From Bacillota bacterium (GTDB lineage Bacteria > Bacillota > Clostridia > Lachnospirales > Lachnospiraceae), in NCBI GenBank assembly GCA_023407575.1, contig JAEYLX010000075.1, positions 186,001 to 250,000 of the forward strand: 64,000 nucleotides of DNA, written 5' to 3'. Positions 18,487-27,200 of this stretch are shown here, in pieces. Within the stretch, counting starts at the first letter, position 1. Each line of letters opens with the position of its first letter. Below the pieces are notes generated by a model. It did not search any database. It was given only the letters and a program-made list of their open reading frames with translations, and was not told where the DNA came from. Both the position numbers and the translations under genes were made by a program.

Positions 18487-18542
18487 AAAAATGAGTAAAA
18501 AAGAGATCAAATTTTTCAATTCTCCCTCTTTTTACTCATTTT
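18487..18542. terminator. Hairpin, possible bidirectional terminator
   Basis: AAAATGAGTAAAAAAGAGA faces TCTTTTTACTCATTTT across a 20-base loop, giving about 15 bp of A-T-rich stem flanked by A and T runs. It lies upstream of the sigma operon and downstream of cfa. Confidence 0.5.
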
Positions 18543-18875
18543 ATTCATCACAATTATAGTTTAACTTATCATCAAAATCGTAAAACACAATTTTATCATA
18601 CTTCATCTTACCTTAACTTTTGAAAACAATTTATTGATACTTTTAAGAAATCCATTTTCACGCATGAAATGCTTTTCATTAGATCATTTACGTTGTTTGA
18701 TATAAGCGTCCTTTCCTTTATCTTCCTTTAATCTGTACCTCTATATTAAAACTGTACCTCACCTACTACGCTGAATATTTAATACGCTGTCCGAGCAATT
18801 CTTCATTTAAATTATAGCATACAATCCAGCAAATGGAACTATTATCATTTAATCGTAAACTCTATACAAAACTAT

Positions 18876-18909
18876 ACCCTCGATAGGTTCATAAACATAT
18901 ATCGAGGGT
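18876..18909 (-). terminator. Terminator downstream of cfa
   Basis: A perfect 10-bp stem, ACCCTCGATA with TATCGAGGGT, around a 14-base loop; on the minus strand it is followed by ATAGTTTTGTA. It lies about 65 bases after the cfa stop. Confidence 0.65.
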
Positions 18910-18975
18910 TAAGTTGCTGGCCAAATGTAATTGAGAAGATAAGATTAAATATATAAATAGGAAAATGAATAATAA

Positions 18976-20133
18976 TTACACAACCCGTAGCATTGGAATC
19001 TCATTATTTATCCCCTTGGACATTAGTATCTGATGTAAATCTATAATTCCATTGTTAAAAGTAGCTGCACAGGCGCAAAGATATAATTCCCACATCCGTG
19101 CAAATTCTTTACCTCGTATCTTTTCAATCTCATCTATATTGTTGTTGAAATTCTCTCTCCAGCATAATAGTGTACGATTATAGTGTCTTCTCAAGCTTTC
19201 AATATCAAGTGTATAAAAATTATAATCTGGCAGTAAAGTTACTATTTCGCGAAGTGATGGTACTGTACCACCCGGAAAAATATATTTTTTAATCCATGCA
19301 TCTCCCGGATACTCTTTCAATGCACTGATATAATGAAGTAGGAATAAGCCTCCTGGGTTTAGGACAGAATTTACCTGTTTTAAAAATTCATCATAATTTC
19401 CTCGTCCAACGTGTTCGATCATGCCCACACTAACTGCCCGATCAAAAGTTTTCCCTAATTTCGGTAGATCCCTATAGTCCATAATTTGCACTGACAGATA
19501 ATCTTCTAACTGCTCCTCTTTTATTTTTTCTTCGAAAAGTCTGCACTGCTCCTTACTCAAGGTAATTCCAGTACCCTTAATATGATATTTTTTTGCAGCT
19601 TCGATCAATAAAAATCCCCAGCCGCATCCTATGTCCACCAATGTCATTCCTTCTTCTAACGCTAATTTTTGTAGAATATGATCTGCTTTATTTTTTTGTG
19701 CCTCATAAAGTGTATCCGAATCGTTTTTAAAATACGCACAAGAATAGGTAAGACTTTCATCTAGCCATAGTTTATAAAAATCGTTACCCAGATCATAATG
19801 CGCCTGTACTTCTTTCTTCTGATTTGTTTTCGTTTTTGATGTCATGATTAACTTCTTCAATTTACTATGATCCGTAGTAAATTTACCCATCTGTCCTAGG
19901 AACAGATTCAAAACATAGTATAAGTCTTTATCAACTTCTATGTCACCACGCATATAGGCTTCTCCCAGTGCTAACGACGTACTGGTTAAAAATTCTTGCG
20001 CTGATGGCATTCTATTTACTGTAACTGTAAATTTCGGTTCCCCTGTACCTATCCGTTTTTCTTCACCATCCTGAATAACTGCAAAGTTAATCGGAATAAT
20101 CTTTTCTAAATAATTCACCAATAAATTATTCAT
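18976..20133 (-). CDS. cfa: Cyclopropane-fatty-acyl-phospholipid synthase
   Basis: Transfers a methylene group from S-adenosylmethionine to double bonds of membrane phospholipid acyl chains. The protein has an N-terminal lipid-binding domain (about 1-105) and a SAM-dependent methyltransferase domain with the glycine-rich VDIGCGWGFLLIEAA motif. Also visible are the family patterns AHYDLGNDFYKLWLD, TYSCAYF and SVGMIEHVGRGNY. The long ORF begins at 20217, but the ATG at 20133 has GGAGG at correct spacing and starts at the family's usual position, giving 385 residues. It is monocistronic, with its own terminator. A degenerate copy of the dispersed palindrome lies 70-105 bases upstream. Confidence 0.94.
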   Translation of the reverse strand: MNNLLVNYLEKIIPINFAVIQDGEEKRIGTGEPKFTVTVNRMPSAQEFLTSTSLALGEAYMRGDIEVDKDLYYVLNLFLGQMGKFTTDHSKLKKLIMTSKTKTNQKKEVQAHYDLGNDFYKLWLDESLTYSCAYFKNDSDTLYEAQKNKADHILQKLALEEGMTLVDIGCGWGFLLIEAAKKYHIKGTGITLSKEQCRLFEEKIKEEQLEDYLSVQIMDYRDLPKLGKTFDRAVSVGMIEHVGRGNYDEFLKQVNSVLNPGGLFLLHYISALKEYPGDAWIKKYIFPGGTVPSLREIVTLLPDYNFYTLDIESLRRHYNRTLLCWRENFNNNIDEIEKIRGKEFARMWELYLCACAATFNNGIIDLHQILMSKGINNEIPMLRVV

Positions 20134-20201
20134 ATATACCTCCAAATATCTTATACTTATAAGTAAAACAGAATACCATCCAGTCATTCCCGTACAATGT
20201 A

Positions 20202-20238
20202 ACAAGTGAAATGACAAGGCGTTTCATTTGTGGTGAAT
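20202..20238. repeat. Dispersed palindrome, copy 1 (degenerate)
   Basis: ACAAGTGAAATGACAAGGCG followed by TTTCATTTGTGGTGAAT aligns with copies 2 and 3 with several changes, some of which keep the stem. It is located upstream of cfa. Confidence 0.55.
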
Positions 20239-20450
20239 CAAAAATCATCACGAACTGAAGTTATCTGTAATTGTTCACTTTTTTTTGAACCTCATACAGA
20301 GCCATAGGATTCTGCTACTTTCGCTATTTTCTTGCTATTCTTAATGATACTGATGTACCAACAATCATTGGAATAGGAAGTGCTATATAAATTATATGGA
20401 GATAATAAAAAAATGACACCATTTGCTTTATCTGTGCTACACCGCTGCCA

Positions 20451-20488
20451 CAAGATGAAACGACAAGTCGTTTCATCTTGTCATGAAT
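20451..20488. repeat. Dispersed palindrome, copy 2 (perfect)
   Basis: CAAGATGAAACGAC, AA, GTCGTTTCATCTTG form a perfect 14-bp stem, followed by TCATGAAT. Copy 3 at 36336 matches it except for one missing base. It lies just downstream of the larE terminator, read from larE. Confidence 0.8.
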
Positions 20489-20490
20489 GA

Positions 20491-20526
20491 TAACAAAAAT
20501 AACCTGACAGCATCGTGTCAGGTTAT
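20491..20526 (-). terminator. Terminator of the lar operon
   Basis: The stem ATAACCTGACA with TGTCAGGTTAT (11 bp) has a six-base loop; on the minus strand it is followed by TTTTTGTTA. It lies about 75 bases after larE. Confidence 0.75.
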
Positions 20527-20602
20527 CTTTATATATCATATTAATTATATCTATTTCTTTTTGAAGCATAAAAGTAGTTCTCTAGAAAAGATATTAATAA
20601 AT

Positions 20603-21433
20603 TTATAGATTTAGATTCTTCTCTTCAGGAGACAGTACTTCATTCATACTTCCAGTTCTGTATCCTAGAATATCTAAGGTAACATAGGTATAACCAATTT
20701 TTCTAAATCTTTCACCTATCTTATCCATAATCTCAAGATTAAAGAATTTTGCTCTTTCTTCAGGTGCAACTTCGATTCTAGCTATCTCTTCATGATGCCT
20801 CACCCTAACCTGCCTGATTCCTAGATCAAGTAAAAACTGCTCTGCTTCCTCTACCATTTTAAGTTTTGGTGCAGTTATTTTATTTCCATAAGGAAATCTG
20901 GAGGATAAACATGCAAACGCAGGCTTATCCCAAGTGGGTAGGTCTAGTTCCTTCGATAGTTCTCTAACCTCTTCTTTGGTTAATTTCGCTTCTTTTAATG
21001 GGCTTATAACTTCCAGTTCTCTGGCTGCCAGCATTCCAGGTCTATAATCGCCGTCATCATCAATATTGGAACCATCAAAGACATAGGCAACGCCATTTTC
21101 CTTTGCGATGGCATTTATTTTACTAAATAGTTCTTTTTTACAATAATAACACCTGTTTTTCGGATTACTTGCAAAGCCTTCTATATCAAGCTCCTCAGAA
21201 GATATGATCAGATGTTTTACTTCCATATCTTTTGCATATTTAATTGCCTCCTGTAATTCCCTTTCAGGATATGTAGAGGAAGTAGCTGTAATAGCAATCA
21301 TCTTATCTCCTAATACTTCATGTGCTACTTTAACCAGAAATGTACTGTCTACTCCTCCAGAAAAAGCGATCGCCGCACTACCTCTTTTTTTCATATTGTC
21401 TTTTAATAGCTGATATTTTTCTTGTAATAACAT
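20603..21433 (-). CDS. larE: LarE, sacrificial sulfur transferase of nickel-pincer cofactor synthesis
   Basis: LarE adenylates the pyridinium dicarboxylate intermediate and inserts sulfur to give the dithio form of the nickel-pincer nucleotide. The PP-loop SGGVDS is at residues 25-30. Cysteines 95 and 98 (RCYYCKK) and 175 (FACLSSR) are all present. This is the three-cysteine type, which in known homologues can bind a [4Fe-4S] cluster and use it catalytically, unlike the single-cysteine lactobacillar enzyme that sacrifices its own sulfur. The start at 21433 has AGGAGG; the ORF's earlier ATG lacks one. It is the third gene of larB-larC-larE. Confidence 0.92.
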   Translation of the reverse strand: MLLQEKYQLLKDNMKKRGSAAIAFSGGVDSTFLVKVAHEVLGDKMIAITATSSTYPERELQEAIKYAKDMEVKHLIISSEELDIEGFASNPKNRCYYCKKELFSKINAIAKENGVAYVFDGSNIDDDGDYRPGMLAARELEVISPLKEAKLTKEEVRELSKELDLPTWDKPAFACLSSRFPYGNKITAPKLKMVEEAEQFLLDLGIRQVRVRHHEEIARIEVAPEERAKFFNLEIMDKIGERFRKIGYTYVTLDILGYRTGSMNEVLSPEEKNLNL

Positions 21434-21523
21434 ATGTCCTCCTAATTTGTCCAATCTTTGATCCAAATAATTTTATAGTAATACCTTAAACATAATACAT
21501 ATGAATTATGTTACCCTCCTAAA

Positions 21524-22918
21524 TTAGTCTGTTTCTTTACTATATTTAATCATTCCTTTTATTTCAAGTATGGAACGTCCTGTATTTTCAGCTACTTTTC
21601 TTAAATCCTCATATTCCAATTTTTCTTTTTTTAAACCATATGCTGAAGATTCTTTCACTCTGATCTGACCAAAAGAGCTATCAATAATCCTTTCAACTCG
21701 TTCCATAATCATACGATTGCAGCTGTATTCCCTAATACCAATGGTTGTTGTATGGTAAAACATCAAATTCGCTATTTTTTCTTTATTTTCCTCTTTGCAC
21801 AATACAGAAAACAAAATACCTGGTCTTGATTTTTTCATACCAATTGGTGTTGTAAATACATCCAGAGCACCATTTTTTAATAGTACTTCCATTGCATACC
21901 CAATTTCTTCCGCTGTCATATCATCTATATTACAGCTTAGTTCAATAATCTCATCACTTTTTTTATCTATTTCACCCATAAATGCCCGCACACAATTTGC
22001 TGCCTCAAAGTCTTTCTTGCCCATGCCATACCCAATTTTTACAATTGTCATAGGCGGCAGATTAGAAAACGTAGAAGTAAAATATTTTAGTAGCGCTGCT
22101 CCTGTAGGGGTACAAAGTTCTCCCTTTATATTGCCTGCATAGCAGGGGATTCCTATTAAAATATTAGCAGTTGCCGGAGCCGGTACTGGAAGAATGCCAT
22201 GTGAACACTTAACCTGACCAAACCCAACATTAACTGGTGACGAAATGATTTTATCTATTTCAAGTTCATGAAGCAGCAATGCACATCCCGTAATATCTGC
22301 AATAGCATCCATCATTCCAACCTCATGAAAATGGACCTCGGATACCTTCTTTCCGTGTACTTTACTTTCAGCTTCAGCAATTATTTGATAGATAGCTACT
22401 ACATCTTTTTTCACAACCTCCGGAATTTGTAAATTACTTATTATTTCACAGATATCTAGCATAGAAGTATGACGGTGAGTATGTTCCTTGTGTGCATGTT
22501 CAGGGTGAATATTTTCAGGGTTCCTATGTTCATAATGGATATGCTCCTTGTGAGTATTCTTATCTTGGGTATGTTCATCATGGGTATGTTCATCATGGGT
22601 ATGCTCATCATGTGTTTGTTCATCGTGTGCATGCCTATGGTAGATATGTTCATTCAAAGATTCGTGATGTGTATGGTGACGAGGTCCATCGTGATTAATA
22701 TCCTGACTATGTTCTTCTTCCCCTTTAATCAATACTGCCACATGGGTTCCGGTTATGCCACATTTAATACTTTCTTCTGCACTGACCACAACATTTGGAA
22801 TTCCTATTGTATTCAATTTATTCAGAAACACATTTTTATCCGGTACTAATTCCAGTAATGCACTCATTAACATATCTCCTGCAATACCCATTGAACAGTC
22901 TAAATAAAGTGTTCTCAT
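21524..22918 (-). CDS. larC: LarC, nickel insertase of nickel-pincer cofactor synthesis
   Basis: LarC inserts nickel into the pincer nucleotide at the cost of CTP. The N-terminal LarC1 part (YLDCSMGIAGDMLMSALLEL) and the C-terminal LarC2 part (SCNIDDMTAEEIGYAMEVLL) are in one 464-residue frame, so no ribosomal frameshift is needed, unlike in Lactobacillus plantarum. Between about residues 80 and 150 lies a very histidine-rich insert of HDEHT-like repeats, likely to hold nickel. HFHEVGMMDAIADI follows. The ATG overlaps the larB stop by four bases. The 15-bp DNA repeats in the insert may vary in number between strains. Confidence 0.94.
   Translation of the reverse strand: MRTLYLDCSMGIAGDMLMSALLELVPDKNVFLNKLNTIGIPNVVVSAEESIKCGITGTHVAVLIKGEEEHSQDINHDGPRHHTHHESLNEHIYHRHAHDEQTHDEHTHDEHTHDEHTQDKNTHKEHIHYEHRNPENIHPEHAHKEHTHRHTSMLDICEIISNLQIPEVVKKDVVAIYQIIAEAESKVHGKKVSEVHFHEVGMMDAIADITGCALLLHELEIDKIISSPVNVGFGQVKCSHGILPVPAPATANILIGIPCYAGNIKGELCTPTGAALLKYFTSTFSNLPPMTIVKIGYGMGKKDFEAANCVRAFMGEIDKKSDEIIELSCNIDDMTAEEIGYAMEVLLKNGALDVFTTPIGMKKSRPGILFSVLCKEENKEKIANLMFYHTTTIGIREYSCNRMIMERVERIIDSSFGQIRVKESSAYGLKKEKLEYEDLRKVAENTGRSILEIKGMIKYSKETD
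22553..22650. repeat. 15-bp tandem repeats coding the LarC histidine-rich insert
   Basis: Near-perfect repeats of ATCATGGGTATGTTC encode successive THDEH units on the minus strand. They are coding microsatellite-like repeats and are contiguous, so they are not a CRISPR array. Confidence 0.8.
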
Positions 22919-23676
22919 TCTTTCTTTCCTCCCATATGATTAATCATACTAGCCTGATAACCTGCACCAAAACCGTTATCAATATTCACAACACTCACTC
23001 CACTGGAGCATGAGTTCAGCATGGAAAGAAGAGCTGATAATCCTCCAAAATTGCTACCATATCCAATACTGGTAGGAACCGCTATCACAGGACAGTCAGC
23101 CAAACCACCAATAACACTCGCAAGGGCTCCTTCCATTCCTGCGATAGCTATTATAACATTTGCACTCATAATCTCATCAATTTTACTTATAAGCCTGTGT
23201 AACCCTGCTACTCCAACATCATATAATCGAACCACTTCATTTCCAAAAGCTTCAGCAGTAAGTGCTGCTTCTTCTGCTACCGGCATATCGCTGGTTCCAC
23301 CGGTAGCCACAACAATTTTCCCAATTCCATTTGCTTTTGGCAAAGTACCTACAATACCCACTTTGGATAGTTCATCGTACTGCAAGGGCTGTTTTGAAGA
23401 TATATACTCAGCTGATTCTCTACTCATTCTGGTAATCAGAATTGTTTTCTCTTTTTCAGCCAACATTGCTTCCACAATTTTCAAGATTTGTTCTTTGGTT
23501 TTTCCTGCTCCATAGATTACTTCAGCCATACCTTGTCTGACCCCTCTATGTGTATCTAATTTTGCAAATCCCATCTCCTTAAATGGTTCTATCTTAATAT
23601 CTAAAATTGCCTCTTCTGGCTTTATCTCTCCAGATGCCACTTTATTTAATAATTCACTTAATTCCTTCTGATTCAT
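22915..23676 (-). CDS. larB: LarB, nicotinate adenine dinucleotide carboxylase/hydrolase
   Basis: LarB carboxylates the nicotinic acid ring of NaAD at C5 and hydrolyses the phosphoanhydride, which is the first step of nickel-pincer nucleotide synthesis. The protein shows the characteristic N-terminal segment FAKLDTHRGVRQGMAEVIYG and a C-terminal PurE-like domain (VATGGTSDMPVAEEAALTA, AGMEGALASVIGGL, VPTSIGYG). The ATG at 23676 with AAGGGG is chosen over that at 23709, giving 253 residues. It is the first gene of the operon. The apo-enzyme that would use the cofactor, lactate racemase LarA or a paralogue, is not in the window. Confidence 0.93.
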   Translation of the reverse strand: MNQKELSELLNKVASGEIKPEEAILDIKIEPFKEMGFAKLDTHRGVRQGMAEVIYGAGKTKEQILKIVEAMLAEKEKTILITRMSRESAEYISSKQPLQYDELSKVGIVGTLPKANGIGKIVVATGGTSDMPVAEEAALTAEAFGNEVVRLYDVGVAGLHRLISKIDEIMSANVIIAIAGMEGALASVIGGLADCPVIAVPTSIGYGSNFGGLSALLSMLNSCSSGVSVVNIDNGFGAGYQASMINHMGGKKE

Positions 23677-23905
23677 TTTTTCCCCTTCGTTAATCCTTAT
23701 TGCCTTCATGGCAATTTTATCATATTCAATTTTAATTTACTATTACCTGAATAATCAACTACATTTTTTTCAGAATGCATACCTCTGACTTAATATTTTT
23801 AACGTAATGAGAAAATGTGTAAATTCTGTGAGAAAAGCAGTAGATTTTTATGAAAGATATTCCAAACTTATTTCCTCTAGCAGATAGCTTCACACGGATT
23901 AATTG

Positions 23906-25833
23906 TTAAGCCTGATTTTGATTATACCATTCCGTATATAACTTTTCTAGTTCCCTGCTTACTTCCTCCTTCTCCTCAAATAATTCCTTCAGTCTTGCAA
24001 AATCAGAACTATTTGCTTCAATCGTTACCTCCAGGGACCTAATACTTTCTTCTTTCTCCTCTATGCTCTTTTCGAGAAGTTCCAGCTTTCTCGTATTTTT
24101 TGATTTAGAATTCTTCGGTTCCAAAAATGAATTATTAGTGGAGGTCTGCTTATTTAATTTATTATTGTCTTGGAGTTTTACCATACTATCTTTTACCACT
24201 GACTGTTTCTCCTGTAACTTTTTCACTTCTTCTTGATAATATTCATAATCTCCGTTGTATTCTTTTGTGGTCAAATTTTCGATTTCTATTATTTTATCTG
24301 CCATTTTATCGATAAAATATCGATCATGAGATACAATAACAGTGTACCACTGAAATTTAGCAAGGTCTCTTCCAGCACCTCTCGTGATTCTATGTCAAGA
24401 TGATTGGTTGGTTCATCTAAAATCAATAGATTAACCCCTTCAAACGTTAATGAACAAAGCTTTAGTCGACTCTTTTCACCGCCAGATAAGAATTTAATAC
24501 TCTTATTTACATCTTCATTAAAGAATAACACCTTTGCCAATTGAGCTCTGGCCTCTCCATAGGTAAGGTTATGAAGTCTTGAAAAGTACTCTAAAACTGT
24601 TTGATCCTCATCTTTAAAATCTACCTGTTGTGGAAGATATCCGATCATAACCTGCGAACCCATCTTAACTGTTCCAACGTCAGGTTCTTGTTCTCCTAAC
24701 AGCAGCTTAAGAAGTGTCGTTTTACCACAGCCATTCTCACCTATGATACAGACACTATCCTGATAAAAGATATTAACCTTTGCCTCTTTAAATAGTAATC
24801 GTTCTCCAAAGCTTATCTTAAGATTAAGAGCTTCAATCACTATTTTCCCAGACCTTCCTATCTCTGTTTGATTCAAACGAATTTTTCTCTTACTTAATAT
24901 TGGACGGTCTAAGACGTCAATTTTCTCAAGACGTTTTTCAATCTCTTTTGCGCGTTTATACATTACTTCACTGTCTCTCATTGCACCCCAGATACGAAAA
25001 CGTTCCATCTGCTGTTCCATCCTATCTATTTTTTTCTGCTGATTTTGATATTCCTTTTGAGCTAATAAAAATCTTCTTTCCTTTTCCGTGACAAAATAGC
25101 TGTAATTTCCCAGATATTCTTCTGCCTGGTCGTTATTTAGTTCAATTATTCTGCCAACAACATTGTCTAAAAAGAATCTGTCATGAGATATGATAAGTGC
25201 TGCTCCCTTATAATCTTTTAAAAAACTCTCTAGCCACATTATTGTATTTAAATCTAAATGATTGGTTGGCTCATCCAAAAGGAGAATATCCGGTTCCTCC
25301 AGCAAAAGTTTGGCTAAAATTACTCTTGTTTTTTCACCTCCACTTAGACTGTTAAACAGCATATGCTTAAGATCTTCCGTTATTTTAAGTCCTTCTGTTA
25401 TCTTATTAATCTTTGTCTCGAGCTCATAACCTTCTCCTAATTCATATTGTTCCTGTAATTTACTATACTTCAAAATGGCTGTCTCAAGCTCTTGCTCCTG
25501 CAGATAAGTCATCTGCTGCTCTAATTCCTTCATTTTTGTGTGTATGTCATTGATGCTTTTAAATGCCATCTGTATTACATCCATAACAGTGGCATCTTCT
25601 GCATATTCAGGGATTTGATTAAGATAGCCCAGTTTACAATCCTTTCGGATACTGATGTTCCCTGCTTGATGTTCTTCCAGACCCATCAATATTTTCAAAA
25701 TCGATGTCTTTCCACAGCCATTTCTCCCAATCAATCCAATGTGTTCCCCAGTTTTTATATCAAAGGAAATGTTTTCAAATATCTTATTTGCTCCATAAAA
25801 CTTCAATAAATTATCAATACTTAATTCTATCAT
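23906..25833 (-). pseudogene. ABC-F ATPase gene broken by a one-base frameshift
   Basis: Two ABC domains without membrane segments, joined by a charged helical linker, mark the ABC-F family of ribosome-binding ATPases, which includes antibiotic resistance factors and translation factors. Domain 1: GRNGCGKTS, LSGGEKTR, LLLDEPTNHLD, ISHDRFFLD. Domain 2: GENGCGKTT, LSGGEKSR, LILDEPTNHLD. At about 24340-24346 the frame slips: after FSGTL the expected VIVSHDRYFIDKMADK continues one frame over and runs to 23906 as a coiled-coil tail. The truncated product would lose the second switch histidine and the tail. Without the slip the protein would have about 642 residues. A one-base deletion, a sequencing error or programmed slippage could explain it. 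ATG at 25833 has AAAGGA. Confidence 0.88.
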
Positions 25834-25860
25834 TTTCTGATTCCTTTCGTTTATAAACGC

Positions 25861-25891
25861 AAAAAAACCCAAAGCCAATAAGCCTTGGGTT
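25861..25891 (-). terminator. Leader terminator (attenuator) of the ABC-F gene
   Basis: On the minus strand, ACCCAAGGC pairs with GCTTTGGGT (nine pairs, one G-U) around TTATTG, followed directly by seven T. It ends 28 bases before the ABC-F start and after a leader ORF, which is the standard arrangement for drug-dependent attenuation. Confidence 0.85.
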
Positions 25892-25915
25892 CCATTCATC
25901 AATGTTATTATGCTA

Positions 25916-26044
25916 TCATGAATTTACCAATTTTCTTATATGGTTTTTATCAAAGCTATTAATTTTGGACGCACCTATCCCGTTATTCGATAAAATTGCG
26001 ATCATTATAGCTTCAAATCTAATCCATCTAAGTGTTGTATTCAT
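25916..26044 (-). CDS. 42-residue leader peptide ORF upstream of the ABC-F gene
   Basis: Reads MNTTLRWIRFEAIM and continues for 42 codons to TGA at 25916, with AGGATGG seven bases before its ATG. It lies 25 bases upstream of the intrinsic terminator in the same leader. In antibiotic-responsive ABC-F and erm genes, a ribosome stalled on such a leader peptide changes the RNA fold so that the terminator does not form. I infer that role here. An internal ATG after the first 13 codons could give a 29-residue version. No homologue is recalled; ribosome-site quality and position are the main evidence. Confidence 0.6.
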   Translation of the reverse strand: MNTTLRWIRFEAIMIAILSNNGIGASKINSFDKNHIRKLVNS

Positions 26045-26230
26045 GAGTTACCATCCTAAATTTATTCTATGTTATAGATTATATGTAATAAAATGTATTT
26101 CGTCAAGATGCTTCTTACTATACTTTTTCTGCTAAAGTTTTATACACTCCAAAGCTCCAGGAATCATAGTATTGTTAATTAGCAAAGTTTCTTGTTTAGA
26201 AAATTATGAACGGAAAAACAGACTCCTGAA

Positions 26231-26542
26231 CTATAATGGTCTTTCAGTGATTATCATCTGACTTTCATTCACTGCTTTATCTAAATGGCAATAGACGTTG
26301 CTATTTACATGACTCATGTTTTCCAAAAGCGGAGTACATTCAACCGAAACGGCTATCGAGTTTGTGAAATAAAAGGTTGTATCACTGTAATTGTATGTTT
26401 GAATCTCGTTCTCAGCCGGTACCAATTCAAAATCTAAAGTATAAGCTAATTCATTCCATGCAAATTCAATATCATTTATTTTCTCTGACTTAATGCGGGC
26501 ATAGCTGTAACTAATATTATCGTTGTAACTAAAGCTCAGCAA
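26231..26542 (-). pseudogene. Probable 3' remnant of an unidentified gene
   Basis: About 103 codons with protein-like composition (regular hydrophobic alternation, several Tyr/Asn) but no ATG or GTG start. The frame can begin only at a TTG at 26542 without a ribosome site, and an in-frame stop lies 24 bases further upstream. No signal peptide, membrane helix or known domain is visible. The most economical reading is the C-terminal part of a decayed gene; a genuine small protein starting at TTG is less likely. Confidence 0.4.
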
Positions 26543-26786
26543 TAGCTTAGAGGTTTCAAATCACTTATTCCTTTATCTCTAGGTCTCTACAGCTTCCTGT
26601 TATAAAAGGGGTGTATACGCTTGTGAAATGAAATAAAATAGTAGTTTTCTGGAACATAAAATAGAGCTTATTTCTGATGCTCAATTTGAGACATCTGAAC
26701 AAGCTCCGTTTTATTGTTATATTATTCTAAACTATATTATAATTCTAAATGCATTAATTCTATCTTGGGATAAATTGAATTAACTC

Positions 26787-27134
26787 TTACTTTTGCATAA
26801 TGTGGATTGCAAAACCGCCAAACTCGCCATCTAGATAAACGTTTTTCAAGGTTCCATCTTCAACATATGCAGCAGTATCCATGTTAAAGGAAAAGCCTTT
26901 TACTTTTAACTCTTCTGCGGCAGCAGTTAAATCTGGCGTGCGCATTGCAATATGACCATTTGCCCCTAAGAATGGAGCCTTCATACACTCAAAGTAAGGA
27001 CCGCCGAATTCTGACTTTTGTCCATGACGAGGCTCAAGGTTAAACATCATACTGAAAAGCTGCGCTAGTTTTTCTGCTTCTTCGGCATTTGCGGTGTTGA
27101 TACCAATATGTTCTAATTCAAATTTACAATTCAT
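26787..27134 (-). CDS. VOC-superfamily (glyoxalase-like) protein
   Basis: A 115-residue single-module vicinal-oxygen-chelate protein: the strand ELEHIGINTANAEEAEKLAQLF, the turn GGPYFECMKAPFLG, then GHIAMRTPDLTAAAEELKVKGF and a final metal-site strand around GGFAIHIMQK. Similar small VOC proteins are found beside KDPG/KHG-aldolase and sugar-acid genes. As the last gene of the sugar-acid operon it may isomerise or sequester a keto-acid intermediate, but the reaction is not established. GAGGTAA precedes the ATG. Confidence 0.8.
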   Translation of the reverse strand: MNCKFELEHIGINTANAEEAEKLAQLFSMMFNLEPRHGQKSEFGGPYFECMKAPFLGANGHIAMRTPDLTAAAEELKVKGFSFNMDTAAYVEDGTLKNVYLDGEFGGFAIHIMQK

Positions 27135-27200
27135 AGCATTACCTCTTTCTCTAAATATCGGAAGATTATGTTATATATTGGTTGTTTATTTTATAAAAGC

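Larger units (their letters stand above)
18353..18975. other. Intergenic region of about 620 bases without a gene
   Basis: No coding frame is convincing on either strand. It holds the sigma-operon promoter region near its left end, a hairpin at about 18487-18542 and the cfa terminator at 18876-18909. Confidence 0.5.
20134..20602. other. Intergenic region with two palindromic repeats and a possible coding remnant
   Basis: It holds two copies of the dispersed palindrome (20202-20238 and 20451-20488) and the larE terminator. On the minus strand, 20324-20446 reads as a hydrophobic tail ending in SLRIARK and could be the 3' remnant of a membrane-protein gene. The full 81-codon frame containing it runs through both hairpins, so I do not call it a gene. 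Confidence 0.4.

Noticed and set aside
20324..20569. 81-codon minus-strand frame downstream of larE
   Set aside because: It runs through a terminator hairpin and a perfect palindrome and lacks a ribosome site; only its hydrophobic end might be a gene remnant.
22456..22849. Several long frames over the histidine-rich part of larC
   Set aside because: They are by-products of the 15-bp coding repeats in larC; the repeats are contiguous without spacers, so they are not CRISPR either.
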